DNA of 13,950 nt, from positions 1 to 13,950 of the forward strand of contig JAOXYB010035174.1 in NCBI GenBank assembly GCA_028565635.1, written 5' to 3'. The position numbers were made by a program, and so were the translations under genes. The notes under the pieces are model-generated. The model was not told the origin of the DNA, ran no database searches, and saw only the letters and a program-made list of their open reading frames with translations. Each line of letters begins with the position of its first letter. Positions within the stretch are counted from its first letter, which is position 1. This DNA is from Phoronis ovalis (lineage: Eukaryota > Phoronida > Phoronidae). Positions 7,901 to 13,744 of the stretch are shown one piece after another.

Positions 7901-9424
7901 CTTTTGCTACACATACTCAACTTAAAAGGCACTTCAGGATACACAGAGGTTAAAACACCATATGAGGAAGACACTTCGTTGTCTTCAAGTGAAAAAAAAC
8001 ATTATAATGTGAAGATTTTGAGTAGAGAATTTGTTAAAATAACCATCTTTGTTGGCATAACAAAACATACAACTGACTGGAATATGCTTAAAGTGAGAAA
8101 TCTGTCACAAGGGATATTATAATATAATATTAATTGGTAATCCTGTCTTCAGACAATTTTGAGAACACATGTCCATGCTGTTAAAACAATAGTATCTTGG
8201 TGCCAGTCAGGTACTAAGCAAGACTAAAATATATGAAAGAAGATATAATCTCTCTTTATCATGTGAAGTAAGATTCATTCGTGAACATATTGTCTAAAAT
8301 ACAAAGACATGCAACATACCTTTTTGTACCTGGTAAACGGGATATTAAATTGAATAAAAAGTATATAATAGGATACGGAAAAACATGAACAGTCTCTGAT
8401 AATATAAAGACATAAGAAGTCGTATGTCTAGGTGAGATTTTTCGATTTTACAAATGGAAGGTGGCAGGGTTATATCACAATCATGAGCCATTTTATAGGG
8501 GAAAATGGGATACAATAACTTGTGCTACAGCATAAAAGCTAGGCAAGTCGGCGGTGATTCCTAGCAGTTTTACAGACTGAACAAAAATGGTGGTTACCAA
8601 TGGCAAGAAGGATTCTATCTCAGAAGACTACATTACTCTTGAAGTACCATGAAGTAAAATTACATAGGAAAATCTGTGTATAGGTCAAACAAAGGCTGAT
8701 TTCTCATGGTCTTAAAGAATCAAGGGTCAGAGGTATATAAGAATACCCGAAGGGGAAGTTTCAAATGCTCACAGAAACCTTTAAAGGCCAAGGGCGAGGC
8801 ACAATTTTGGGAAATTTACCAAAACTGGACTAAAAATGACTGGGAAAATATTTTTACCCAAACATGTCATTGTCAAAAATCACTAGTAACCTTGTTTTCA
8901 TCAGATCTAAAGGGTGTACATGTTATATTAAAATGCAAAAAAATGGATTATAGTAAATTTTGAATTTTTCCATTAAAAACCTTTTAATGCTAAACATCAA
9001 CAGAAATTCTTTAACATGTAAGATGATCGTTATATATTTTCAGACTCCTCCACTCAATAAATGTGAAGTGACAGTTGCTACCAAATTTGATGTAAGATCG
9101 CATGGTGCACGACCAAAAACTTCAAAGGTAAAGCATGGTGCAAATGCTGTGACATCTAGAGATCAAAAATCAGCAGAGGTAAAGAGAACGGTCGGGCTTG
9201 ACCTCAACAAAACAAAGGAACAAGATGGCAATTGTATGAAAAATCTGAACTTCATAGACTGTGATACACCTGAAACGAAAGTTTCTGATACGAATTGCAA
9301 TGAACAAACTGCAGATGGTATGAATGATTTACTGTCTCGTATTGAATTGCCCCAAGGACTACTCTTTCAGTGTGAAATCTTCAATCCAGATATCATTGTA
9401 AATTTTCTTGTTCCCAAGATGTAA
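1812..9424 (+). CDS. BTBD8: BTBD8-like BTB/POZ gene, whole locus (multi-exon, two candidate 3' ends)
   Basis: The gene model joins exons 1812-1918, 2287-2760, 3136-3316, 3498-3686, 4057-4242, 4797-4928, probably 5100-5147, and 5607-5807. It then continues into either 7018-7953 (zinc fingers) or 9044-9424 (plain tail). All junctions are GT-AG and keep one open frame, which is strong internal support. The protein order is basic N-terminus, acidic linker (about residues 40-130), BTB (about 135-255), then a BTBD8/BACK-type helical region (about 255-490). Motifs match the second BTB of vertebrate BTBD8 and what follows it: an LGEELLALYY lead-in, FKCHKSILVARSEYFSAML, and ADMYHLTDLK. The downstream FITHLM...WKELDPRIRKQIEQSA stretch corresponds to the vertebrate segment reading WKLMSTDDQQKIQ. 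Mammalian BTBD8 (APache) is linked to AP-2/clathrin trafficking; whether that applies here is unknown. The first BTB of vertebrate BTBD8 is absent. Orthology is judged from remembered motifs, not a search. Confidence 0.85.
1919..2286 (+). other. Intron between exons 1 and 2; expected first BTB domain not found
   Basis: The intron runs from gtatgg to tttacag. All three plus frames are broken, and no BTB signature (such as the AHK or CHK motif with a YF-AM motif) is visible. A pyrimidine-rich acceptor-like site (tttttattgtag) at about 1994 opens a short frame that has no donor and is stopped near 2050. Confidence 0.7.
2287..2760 (+). CDS. BTBD8: BTBD8-like exon 2 (acidic linker and first half of BTB domain)
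   Basis: The acceptor is atattttacag and the donor is CAAGG|gtgagc. The first 100 or so residues are polar and rich in Ser, Asp, Glu and Asn, as in a disordered linker. The last 60 residues are the first half of a BTB/POZ fold: DMTICVQDTKFKCHKSILVA with the conserved CHK, then RSEYFSAML and GGWQES. BTB domains mediate homo- and hetero-oligomerisation and, in many proteins, cullin-3 or co-repressor binding; which applies here is not shown. The exon starts with one base completing a split Ser codon and ends with two bases of a split Gly codon. Confidence 0.93.
2761..3135 (+). other. Intron 2 of the BTBD8-like gene
   Basis: The intron begins gtgagc and ends gtttcag. It is A+T-rich, and I see no further structure in it. 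Confidence 0.85.
3136..3316 (+). CDS. BTBD8: BTBD8-like exon 3 (second half of BTB domain)
   Basis: The acceptor is tgatgtttcag and the donor is AAG|gtaagg. It encodes 60 residues beginning ILPETFELVLRAIYGAVI and continuing ELCHLVVAADMYHLTDLKLM. This is the standard end of a BTB domain: the F..vL.yiYtg strand and helix followed by the A(A/D)xYxLxxLK helix. It closes with KKYYCHFFHK, which corresponds to RRDYCNFFQK in vertebrate BTBD8. The match in place and sequence is one of the best arguments for the BTBD8 family over other BTB proteins. Confidence 0.93.
3498..3686 (+). CDS. BTBD8: BTBD8-like exon 4 (BACK-like region)
   Basis: The acceptor is ttttttccag and the donor is GTG|gtaaga. It is 63 whole codons, phase 0 at both ends. 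Sequence such as CLPMLYSYGMSDLFNTFLTW followed by MWKAKSFATLPTEI parallels the vertebrate BTBD8 stretch with a SVGVESLF...CMKWI and FWSERSFANIPPEI pattern. It is predicted to be helical and continues the region just after the BTB domain. The frame stays open past the donor to a stop at 3792, so intron retention would add about 35 residues. Confidence 0.9.
3687..4056 (+). other. Intron 4 of the BTBD8-like gene
   Basis: The intron begins gtaaga and ends cttttag. The frame of exon 4 stays open into it as far as 3794. An AATAAA occurs near 3857, so an early-terminated transcript is conceivable. Nothing else is notable. Confidence 0.8.
4057..4242 (+). CDS. BTBD8: BTBD8-like exon 5 (BACK-like region)
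   Basis: The acceptor is tctcacttttag and the donor is CTAAAG|gtaagt. It is 62 whole codons, phase 0 to phase 0. Visible motifs include ECISFIAQDFSNIAQLS, which parallels KCIAFIVDNFSKIIQSE in vertebrate BTBD8. It contains several cysteines and is mostly amphipathic helix by composition. The match is well conserved and in register with the exons on either side. Confidence 0.9.
4243..4796 (+). other. Intron 5 of the BTBD8-like gene
   Basis: The intron begins gtaagt and ends gtttcag. It holds one strong inverted repeat (4539-4622, listed separately). No coding sequence is visible. Confidence 0.85.
4539..4622. repeat. Intronic inverted repeat with 24-bp arms
   Basis: The left arm 4539-4562 (A-run, then tcaccacgacca) pairs with the right arm 4599-4622 (tggtcgtggtga, then T-run). 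The 12-bp GC-rich core is perfect and there is one mismatch in the outer A/T part. The loop is 36 nt. In RNA it would form a stable hairpin. It could be a small palindromic transposon remnant or a hairpin RNA source; no microRNA is recognised. Confidence 0.85.
4797..4928 (+). CDS. BTBD8: BTBD8-like exon 6 (helical region)
   Basis: The acceptor is cattgtttcag and the donor is ATTGAG|gtgaga. It is 44 whole codons, phase 0 to phase 0. It encodes GRSWGWDMVENILTEAIESH and then a CQSLLWLNSTKQHF stretch. This corresponds to the DLLDTILKAIEENI and LLMALDTLLNSDST segments of vertebrate BTBD8. Conservation is moderate, but position, phase and splice sites agree with the rest of the model. Confidence 0.88.
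5100..5147 (+). CDS. Candidate 48-nt small exon of the BTBD8-like gene
   Basis: An acceptor (cttttttatacag) and a donor (CAG|gtacgt) enclose 16 codons, LERKSSNMDLSAGFSQ. They are open in the frame of the gene and phase 0 at both ends. Including the exon inserts a polar segment between LIE of exon 6 and EYLNF of exon 7 without disturbing the frame. Both splice sites match consensus well, and the vertebrate protein has a comparable number of residues at this point. No clear sequence homology supports it, so it may be a constitutive small exon, a cassette exon or a coincidence. Confidence 0.55.
5148..5606 (+). other. Intron between the small candidate exon and exon 7
   Basis: The intron begins gtacgt with a short gtgtgtgtgt run and ends ctgtacag. 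An open frame across 5044-5382 crosses both splice sites, has no recognisable product and is taken as chance. Confidence 0.7.
5607..5807 (+). CDS. BTBD8: BTBD8-like exon 7 (last shared exon before alternative ends)
   Basis: The acceptor is ttctgtacag and the donor is AAAAAG|gtaagt. It is 67 whole codons, phase 0 to phase 0. It begins EYLNFITHLMAKVENR and includes WKELDPRIRKQIEQSASFVF, matching the vertebrate segment around [20 protein letters not shown] and QQKIQAAAF. It ends in a basic, serine-rich stretch (KIKRKKPQLSSQKK) that could be a nuclear localisation signal or the start of a disordered tail. Because the exon ends in phase 0, both the zinc-finger exon and the tail exon can follow in frame. 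Confidence 0.9.
5808..7017 (+). other. 1.2-kb intron before the zinc-finger exon
   Basis: The intron begins gtaagt and ends ggtgtttcag. It is A+T-rich, with an (ataat)-type short run near 6170-6183 and a patch at 6210-6300 (ccacctaaattggaggggtg) that may be an old repeat. The minus-strand frame at 6807-7001 is hydrophobic by A+T bias and is not considered a gene. If the zinc-finger exon is a separate gene, its promoter would be here; none is evident. Confidence 0.65.
7018..7953 (+). CDS. C2H2 zinc-finger terminal exon, seven fingers
   Basis: This is an uninterrupted 311-codon frame ending in TAA. About 119 polar residues come first, including VVVKQEP, a classic sumoylation consensus. Seven C2H2 fingers then lie between 7375 and 7944: CEICNKEF, CEICGKTF, CDICAKRF, CEICGKQF, CEVCGIFF, CEMCKKQF and CDMCGKTF. 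The linkers are mostly TGEKPY-like (HTGEKPY, HTGDKPY, HTGDRPY; more diverged between fingers 1-2, 3-4 and 4-5). Every Cys and His ligand is present, and finger 5 has four residues between its histidines instead of three. It should be a sequence-specific nuclear DNA-binding protein. The acceptor tttggtgtttcag is phase 0 with exon 7, giving a BTB-zinc-finger fusion of about 801-817 aa. Alternatively it is a separate gene in the intron, starting at Met 7051 or 7081. Coding status is near certain; linkage to the BTB exons is inferred. Confidence 0.93.
   Translation, partial: CSEIKLNAANIMKKNVEKNSAMEVVVKQEPVSRLYETFDSTESSWAQGKDLTVNVLTEFDHQLCNNLPEYEYATLTPSTQIKTCARNVSTECDSQVCVMTMNNSKPLKKDRNQTVSKKKCEICNKEFTTQYNLKRHIRQHMDVKLYECEICGKTFAAKYNLQIHVRTHTGEKPYKCDICAKRFIQRYNLQTHVKTHMADKPYVCEICGKQFKRKDTLRCHAQTHSEYKPFKCEVCGIFFGKLYNLQRHVQIQHTGDKPYECEMCKKQFTTNYTLQNHYRLHTGDRPYHCDMCGKTFATHTQLKRHFRIHRG
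7954..9043 (+). other. 3' UTR of zinc-finger exon and intron before the tail exon
   Basis: There is no convincing coding sequence. Short frames, including 8706-8963, have no recognisable motif or splice support. The stretch contains the AATAAA at 8353 and ends in atatattttcag. The 8450-8800 part is a little less A+T-rich and may contain decayed repeat sequence. Confidence 0.65.
8353..8358 (+). promoter_or_regulatory. Candidate polyadenylation signal for the zinc-finger transcript
   Basis: A canonical AATAAA lies about 400 bases after the zinc-finger stop codon and before the alternative tail exon. That is where an alternative last exon would need one. It is only a hexamer in A+T-rich DNA, so chance is possible. 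Confidence 0.35.
9044..9424 (+). CDS. Alternative terminal exon of the BTBD8-like gene (hydrophilic tail)
   Basis: The acceptor is atatattttcag. The frame is phase 0 with exon 7 and runs 126 codons to TAA. The first 100 residues are polar and basic (TPPLNKCEVTVATKFDVRSH, then KTSKVKHG and QKSAEVKRT) and look disordered. The last 30 are more hydrophobic (LLSRIELPQGLLFQCEIFNP). No domain is recognised. It would give an isoform of about 616-632 aa without zinc fingers, far shorter than the long low-complexity tail of vertebrate BTBD8. Two donor-like sites lie inside it in phase 0, AAAG|gtaaag at 9127/9128 and GAG|gtaaag at 9178/9179, so the exon could be shorter and continue outside the window model. 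Confidence 0.65.
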   Translation, partial: TPPLNKCEVTVATKFDVRSHGARPKTSKVKHGANAVTSRDQKSAEVKRTVGLDLNKTKEQDGNCMKNLNFIDCDTPETKVSDTNCNEQTADGMNDLLSRIELPQGLLFQCEIFNPDIIVNFLVPKM

Positions 9425-10276
9425 TTCCCACTATCAAATGATAGTGGAGTTTGTTGGTTTATATACAAGAGCCAATTTCAAGTAGTTGCACCATCTCTTC
9501 AATATTGTTGTACAGTGTAAAATGAATGTTTGGAGATGCTATGATAACGAAGATGCAGCAAACTTGCAATAGGAGTTTACTTTGAGGCTGTTTCAGGGCC
9601 CATCAGTTTTGTGTATTGATAGATGTAATTTCTAATTAAGATATTTCATCCTTCAGTGTTGAGTTTTAAATTCACTGGATATTAGTTATTAATATTTACT
9701 ACTTGTGTAAAATATTCTACAATCATAGTAAAACCGCAGTTGAACAATTCAAAATACTTGTAATTTATTAATGATAAAAATATATTTTTGCATTAAGCTT
9801 GAAAGTAAATTTAACAATAATTTTTTGTTAATACTATTATAACTTATACCCTGTATATATATATGCATGAGAGGATGCATTAATACTTGTTATAGATTTC
9901 TATATATAACTAGAACAAAAGTAAATTGCACTTGCAAATCAGAATCTCTTATAATGTTTAGTTTGCAATAATATTTTGTTGAAAACCTTAAATGAAATAT
10001 AAAATTTTACAGTATCATGATTACCCTGAACTTAACAAATTCAAATTTGGTACAACAAGACTGTATCGAATGTATTTAAACCCTATTGTAAAAAATTGCC
10101 ACCACCCAGGTAAATTACAGACAAGAAATAGATAATAATATCTTTTTCAATATAACAGGGCAGCGAATAATGTGCATAAATTGTTGGAATACAACACACT
10201 AAATCTAAAAAGCAAGTTACATGTTGGAGCAAATTGGTAAATTTGTGCAAAGCAAAAGTTTCTACCAAAGGAATGA

Positions 10277-10282
10277 AATAAA
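10277..10282 (+). promoter_or_regulatory. Candidate polyadenylation signal for the tail isoform
   Basis: This is the first plus-strand AATAAA noticed after the 9424 stop, about 850 bases downstream; another occurs at 10781-10786. Either could end the tail transcript. A signal variant nearer the stop may be used instead. Confidence 0.25.
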
Positions 10283-10426
10283 TGTCCTACAAAAATTAAG
10301 TAAAAAAAAGTGAGATTAAGTCTGAGGTGAAATACATTAATATCACATCTAGAATGTTAAATTTTGACAAACATTATGGAACAACAATGATAAAGTTTAC
10401 ATTGTACATGTCCCTGGGTACATGTC

Positions 10427-10432
10427 TTTATT
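10427..10432 (-). promoter_or_regulatory. Candidate polyadenylation signal for PPT2-like gene
   Basis: AATAAA on the minus strand lies about 655 bases after the PPT2-like stop. Nearer ATTAAA variants lie at 10778-10783 and 10765-10770. These are hexamer matches in A+T-rich DNA, so the choice among them cannot be made from sequence. Confidence 0.2.
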
Positions 10433-10810
10433 AGACGTCTTAATTCAAACCTTATCCTGATTCCATATTCATCACCTGTCTAAAAATCCAATCAACTCAC
10501 TCACAGGACTACATATTGATATCACATTTCAAAATATAAAAATCTTTATAACAAATAATCCTTACTTTGTGCAACACAGTAATTAGTGATCGAATAACAA
10601 ATTTCTTGACAATACTGTATAGGTTTAATAGTTTTGGAAAATATATTTTCACTGAACTCCACTATCAGAAAACACAGACCACCCTATAAATATATCCCAA
10701 TATAGGTGAATTATTGATTCTGGCTGTTGAAAACACAGTCTGTTACTTAGTTTGTTGGATTATATTTAATTTTACAATTTAATAAAAAACTAGTCATTTA
10801 AGGCAGATCT

Positions 10811-10965
10811 ACTTTTAGTTGTATGAGGGGTGAAAGCCAAATCGAAAAACAGTGAAAGACTCATTACCCATATAATACAGAGTTTCATTACATAAGATAT
10901 ATGAAGTAATAGACCAGTCCTAATCAATATTTTACACATGTATTAATCCCTGTACAACTAAAAGT
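10811..10965. repeat. Inverted repeat, possible small transposon ends
   Basis: acttttagttgta at 10811-10823 is the exact reverse complement of 10953-10965, with looser similarity just inside the arms (gaggg/ccct). The arms are about 155 bp apart end to end, the size of a small non-autonomous element. No clean target-site duplication was identified. Confidence 0.45.
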
Positions 10966-11086
10966 GGAATAGCCAAAAATGCTTTGTTTTCCGTTGCACT
11001 GCAACAAGCAAAGAAAGACGAGAAGTAAATATTAATTCCAAAACGTAAAACACTTGGATAATATTCAGGACCAGCCTGAAGGAGCC

Positions 11087-11230
11087 CTATGTTAACCATT
11101 TTGCTATACAACAGTCAAATACAGTTTGATTCCTGTACCAATGAACATGTTGTACTCTTGGAATGCTGTAGATGTGGAATGCATTTTTTTTATCCAAGGT
11201 TTGCAGTCCAAAAGAATCCTTTAGATACCA
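11087..11230 (-). CDS. PPT2: PPT2-like last coding exon (catalytic His, stop)
   Basis: On the minus strand the acceptor is ccattgcag, phase 0. It is 47 codons plus TAG, starting [12 protein letters not shown], then [18 protein letters not shown] and ending CCIAKWLT. Human PPT2 has YLRDSFGLKTL, a GISHTAWHSN segment with the catalytic His, and CIEPWLS at the end. The His of QHVHW aligns with it. The plus-strand open frame over the same bases is only its shadow. Confidence 0.93.
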   Translation of the reverse strand, partial: WYLKDSFGLQTLDKKNAFHIYSIPRVQHVHWYRNQTVFDCCIAKWLT

Positions 11231-12891
11231 CTGCAATGGAAGATGAACAATATTTTATTAGAAAAATACATTTTCTTGGTTTCGGAGTGCACTCCTTTTC
11301 AGAATTATGTATTTTGCAACAATTCTAAATAGTGCAAATTTCTTTGCATTAGAATTATGAACCAATGTTTGGTAGACTTTTCATGCAAAACTGTAAAAAA
11401 AATCATGTTTCTCTTCACATAGGTTTAATATTAATTGAAATACACTTTGCTTTAAATAGTATTAAAAAAAATGGAGACAGCTTTTCCTTAGGTATTCAAT
11501 ATATGTAACTTCAGTTACCTCTTGTTTGCGAACATCCACAACAGTCTCGTTTTTATCAAACATTCCAAAATGACTTGATTGCCATGGCGTAATCACTCCA
11601 TCGTCTGGGCCCCCAATAGTAATCAAGTTTTTAATTCGAAGAAAATTGGCTTTATAACCTGGAAATGTAAAAACAGCAGAAATCATGAGATACACTGGAT
11701 TGAATATATTACAAGTGTGTGTGTGTGTGTGTGTGTTATAATAATTATATATTGACAGGCTATTGCTATAAAAAATTGTTCAACATCGAATGGATGAATT
11801 GGAATATATAGCTGTGAATGTCACATTTCTATACTTACTTTTACTATCTGGGTTCACAGTCTGGTTGTTAAGTTTGGCTAGAAAAACGTCAAGCGATGGT
11901 TTAGTAAACAAATCTTGCTGATGTGGATCTACAGAAATCAAGACCATTTACATGTTGCAGTATTTATGATGCTTATTTCAAAGTAACATTACAAGCGAAA
12001 ATTTTAGCTTTAAAATAAGTCAACACACACCAAGTTCTCTGCCATGATGTTTGTACAACATATATATTTCGCTTCTGTAATAACTGGAGATTGGCAAACA
12101 TGAATTTTCTCTTCATCATTCTTTCAAAATTTTAACTAGATCTAGTTCTAAATTATAGTAAAACATGTGACTTCAGTGTATAACTCTTAATGTAACTTTA
12201 CTTAAAATTCTTTTATAGTTTTGAGATATACTGACTAGGTGGAAATATATTTCAACCTACTTTACTAATCAGTATAAAGTTATAATTGACATAAATTAGT
12301 ATGAATTTGCTTTTTGGGGGGGACGTGAAACATTAATAAAAAATTCAAAAAAATGTGTAACTTTATATGTCTATCCCTTTATTTTGATTATGAAAATTAG
12401 AAGAATGTTAATAAACAATAGTACTACAATGTATCTTGAGTATTCTATGAAACTTTAAGAAGATGATTTAAGAAGTATAAAGGATATGACAACATGGGTT
12501 TTCGGGTAATAATTGCATTATTTAATTATAGTATTATTCGATTCATGTAAAAAAAATCCTACCATTCCAGTAATTTGCAATAGAAAAACTCTGACCAAAG
12601 TCTGTATACAGAATCCTGTAAAAAAAGACAATGTTGATTTCAGTTGAAAAAGATAAAAGACAATTTACCTTTCTTTTCAAACAGCTGTTTAACCTATATA
12701 TGAAAAAAATCTTTACAACTAATCAGACAATAGCAAGCACTCTACTTAATAATAAAAAAAAAGGAATTTTGATCATAAAAATACTTTTGAAAACAAAAAA
12801 ACTCATTTAATAAGACATCATTTCTCTAAAACTCACTTGTATAAGTCCTTTTTAACAACTAGTGGCAAGGACTTTTTCAGATAGTCTGTCA
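11087..12891 (-). CDS. PPT2: Lysosomal thioesterase PPT2-like, C-terminal half (partial gene)
   Basis: Five exons join in one frame on the minus strand: 12891-12837, 12615-12563, 11928-11839, 11658-11519 and 11230-11087. They encode about 159 residues from TDYLKK to the stop, roughly half the 302-aa human protein. PPT2 is a soluble alpha/beta-hydrolase that cleaves acyl thioesters in the lysosome. Diagnostic motifs are [38 protein letters not shown] (near identical to human PPT2), DSFGLQTL, and RVQHVHW near the C-terminus. The Asp of GGPDDG and the His of QHVHW are the likely second and third members of the catalytic triad. The Ser of the first half is not in view. Three N-X-T sequons (NNQT, KNETV, RNQTV) fit a glycosylated lysosomal enzyme. 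PPT1 fits less well because it lacks the [14 protein letters not shown] block. The 5' part is expected beyond 13950. Confidence 0.92.
11519..11658 (-). CDS. PPT2: PPT2-like exon d (catalytic Asp region)
   Basis: On the minus strand the acceptor is tacatttccag and the donor is CAAGAG|gtaact. It is 140 nt. It carries [20 protein letters not shown] and then [16 protein letters not shown], the most strongly conserved block of PPT2. The aspartate pair in GGPDDG contains the presumed catalytic Asp. The open frame continues past the donor into the intron, but homology stops at the donor and resumes in the next exon. Confidence 0.95.
11715..11736. repeat. (GT)11 microsatellite
   Basis: Eleven perfect GT units lie in the PPT2-like intron between exons c and d. 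Confidence 0.97.
11839..11928 (-). CDS. PPT2: PPT2-like exon c
   Basis: On the minus strand the acceptor is gatttctgtag and the donor is AAAA|gtaagt. It is 90 nt and encodes [20 protein letters not shown] followed by [10 protein letters not shown], matching human DPHHDDLYLNASSFLALING. NQT is a potential N-glycosylation site at a position where human PPT2 has NAT. Confidence 0.92.
11929..12562 (-). other. Intron between PPT2-like exons b and c
   Basis: On the minus strand the intron begins gtagga and ends ctgtag. It is A+T-rich with a G7 run at about 12316. No coding sequence is seen. Confidence 0.8.
12563..12615 (-). CDS. PPT2: PPT2-like exon b
   Basis: On the minus strand the acceptor is tttttttacag and the donor is GGAATG|gtagga. 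It is 53 nt and encodes [17 protein letters not shown], which matches the human GQEFSICNYWH region. The phase fits both neighbouring exons. Confidence 0.9.
12837..12891 (-). CDS. PPT2: PPT2-like exon a (TDYLKK segment)
   Basis: On the minus strand the acceptor is tttttgtag and the donor is ACAA|gtgagt. It encodes [18 protein letters not shown] with split codons at both ends. It matches human PPT2 where TDYLKWLFP follows GQYG. The preceding exon should end in about GQYG plus one base, and no such sequence was found between 12892 and the window edge. Confidence 0.85.
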
Positions 12892-12919
12892 CTACAAAAA
12901 ACAAAAATATGTCAGTCAT

Positions 12920-13020
12920 GTGTCCAGGCGGTGGCTCTGCCACCACACGAGGGCCGTATGCCCGGGCAGGGGGGTTCCAAGGAGGATGTGCCCCCCTTGT
13001 AAGGCCGGGGTCCTAAGCTC
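12920..13020. repeat. GC-rich patch, probable transposon fragment
   Basis: About 100 bases are rich in G and C inside A+T-rich intron. Features are a small hairpin ggtggc/gccacc near 12930-12944, a gcccgggc palindrome near 12960-12967, and G and C runs. The abrupt composition change suggests inserted sequence. No coding domain is recognised. Confidence 0.45.
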
Positions 13021-13165
13021 TCCTCTAATCTTTTTCCTCAGTTTTACATGTATTAAAAAGAAGATATTTTGGATAATTTTCTTTAGGACACTAAAATTAA
13101 ACTCACTAATTCATTTCTGAGAATAGAGAGAAGATAATATAAGACTTAAGATTTTTTTAAGAACC

Positions 13166-13197
13166 AACACCCAGAATATGTTTTTTATTCTGGTGTT
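13166..13197. repeat. Short hairpin
   Basis: aacacccagaata and tattctggtgtt are reverse complements apart from one bulged C, around a 7-nt loop. The hairpin lies just beside the CTCCCG-rich element and may be its edge. Confidence 0.6.
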
Positions 13198-13224
13198 TAT
13201 CCACTAAGAAATTCCAAAGAAGGT

Positions 13225-13425
13225 AAGCCCCCACCGCCCACATTTCCATACCTGCCAAGTCTCACATTTTGAGTGGGAGTCTTCCGTTTTGGAACAGCTC
13301 CTGCCTCCCCAAAAAAATCTGAGAGGCGGGAGCTAAAATCTCCCGTTTTCGAGCTAAACTTAGTAAACATAGAACAATATTCTAGCGGGAGCCGGGAAAA
13401 TACCACTGTTATAAGGTGGGGATCG
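13225..13425. repeat. CTCCCG/CGGGAG-rich interspersed repeat
   Basis: The segment starts near ccatacctgccaagtctca and contains repeated motifs gtgggagtcttccgtttt, gaggcgggagctaaaatctcccgtttt and agcgggagccggg, partly as inverted copies. It is sharply different in composition from its surroundings. It looks like a short interspersed or miniature element of a kind common in marine invertebrate genomes; the family name is not known to me. Confidence 0.55.
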
Positions 13426-13744
13426 ATTAAAAAATTATGTTATGTAAAATCAACAGATTAAATTGAATATAAAAGATCTTCACAGTTGGATTTGAGTAAT
13501 ACTTAGTTACATACATTACAGAATCAGGAAAAATATCTTACGTAAAATTGTATCGCCACCTAAATGAATGGTTAACAAGGACAGGACGATTTTAAGAATC
13601 ATCCTGTCACGCTGCTTAAATTGACTATTTTGGCGAAAGGAATTGCATATTATGAATATGAAGCATATTTAGAAGTACAGTTCCATTGACCAAAATAATA
13701 AATTAAAGAAATATATAGTTAGGGTCTGGTCAGAATTTACCACA

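Larger units (their letters stand above)
9425..11086. other. Intergenic space between converging gene ends
   Basis: This stretch should hold the 3' UTRs of both genes. It is very A+T-rich, with candidate polyadenylation hexamers on both strands and an inverted repeat at 10811-10965. No further gene is visible; the minus-strand frame at 10083-10268 lacks any recognisable motif. Confidence 0.7.

Noticed and set aside
7622-8122. Plus-strand open frame of 166 codons overlapping the finger exon
   Set aside because: It is the +1 shadow of the fingers, as shown by the repeated periodic residues. There is no splice support and no known motif.
8706-8963. Plus-strand frame of 85 codons
   Set aside because: It has no domain, no splice-site support and lies in probable 3' UTR or intron. 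It is best explained as a chance frame or decayed repeat.
11089-11328. Plus-strand open frame opposite the PPT2-like last exon
   Set aside because: The minus strand encodes the recognisable PPT2 C-terminus with proper splice sites, so this frame is its shadow.
12920-13461. Short frames on both strands in the GC-rich and CTCCCG-rich patches
   Set aside because: They coincide with repeat-like sequence, carry no recognisable motif and overlap each other on opposite strands.
13542-13612. Possible minus-strand upstream PPT2 exon: open frame with a GGDTIL end and a gtaaga donor at 13541
   Set aside because: The phase would fit exon a (one base plus TG). However, the predicted peptide (MILKIVLSLLTIHLGGDTIL) does not match the conserved PPT2 sequence expected before TDYLK, which should end near GQYG.
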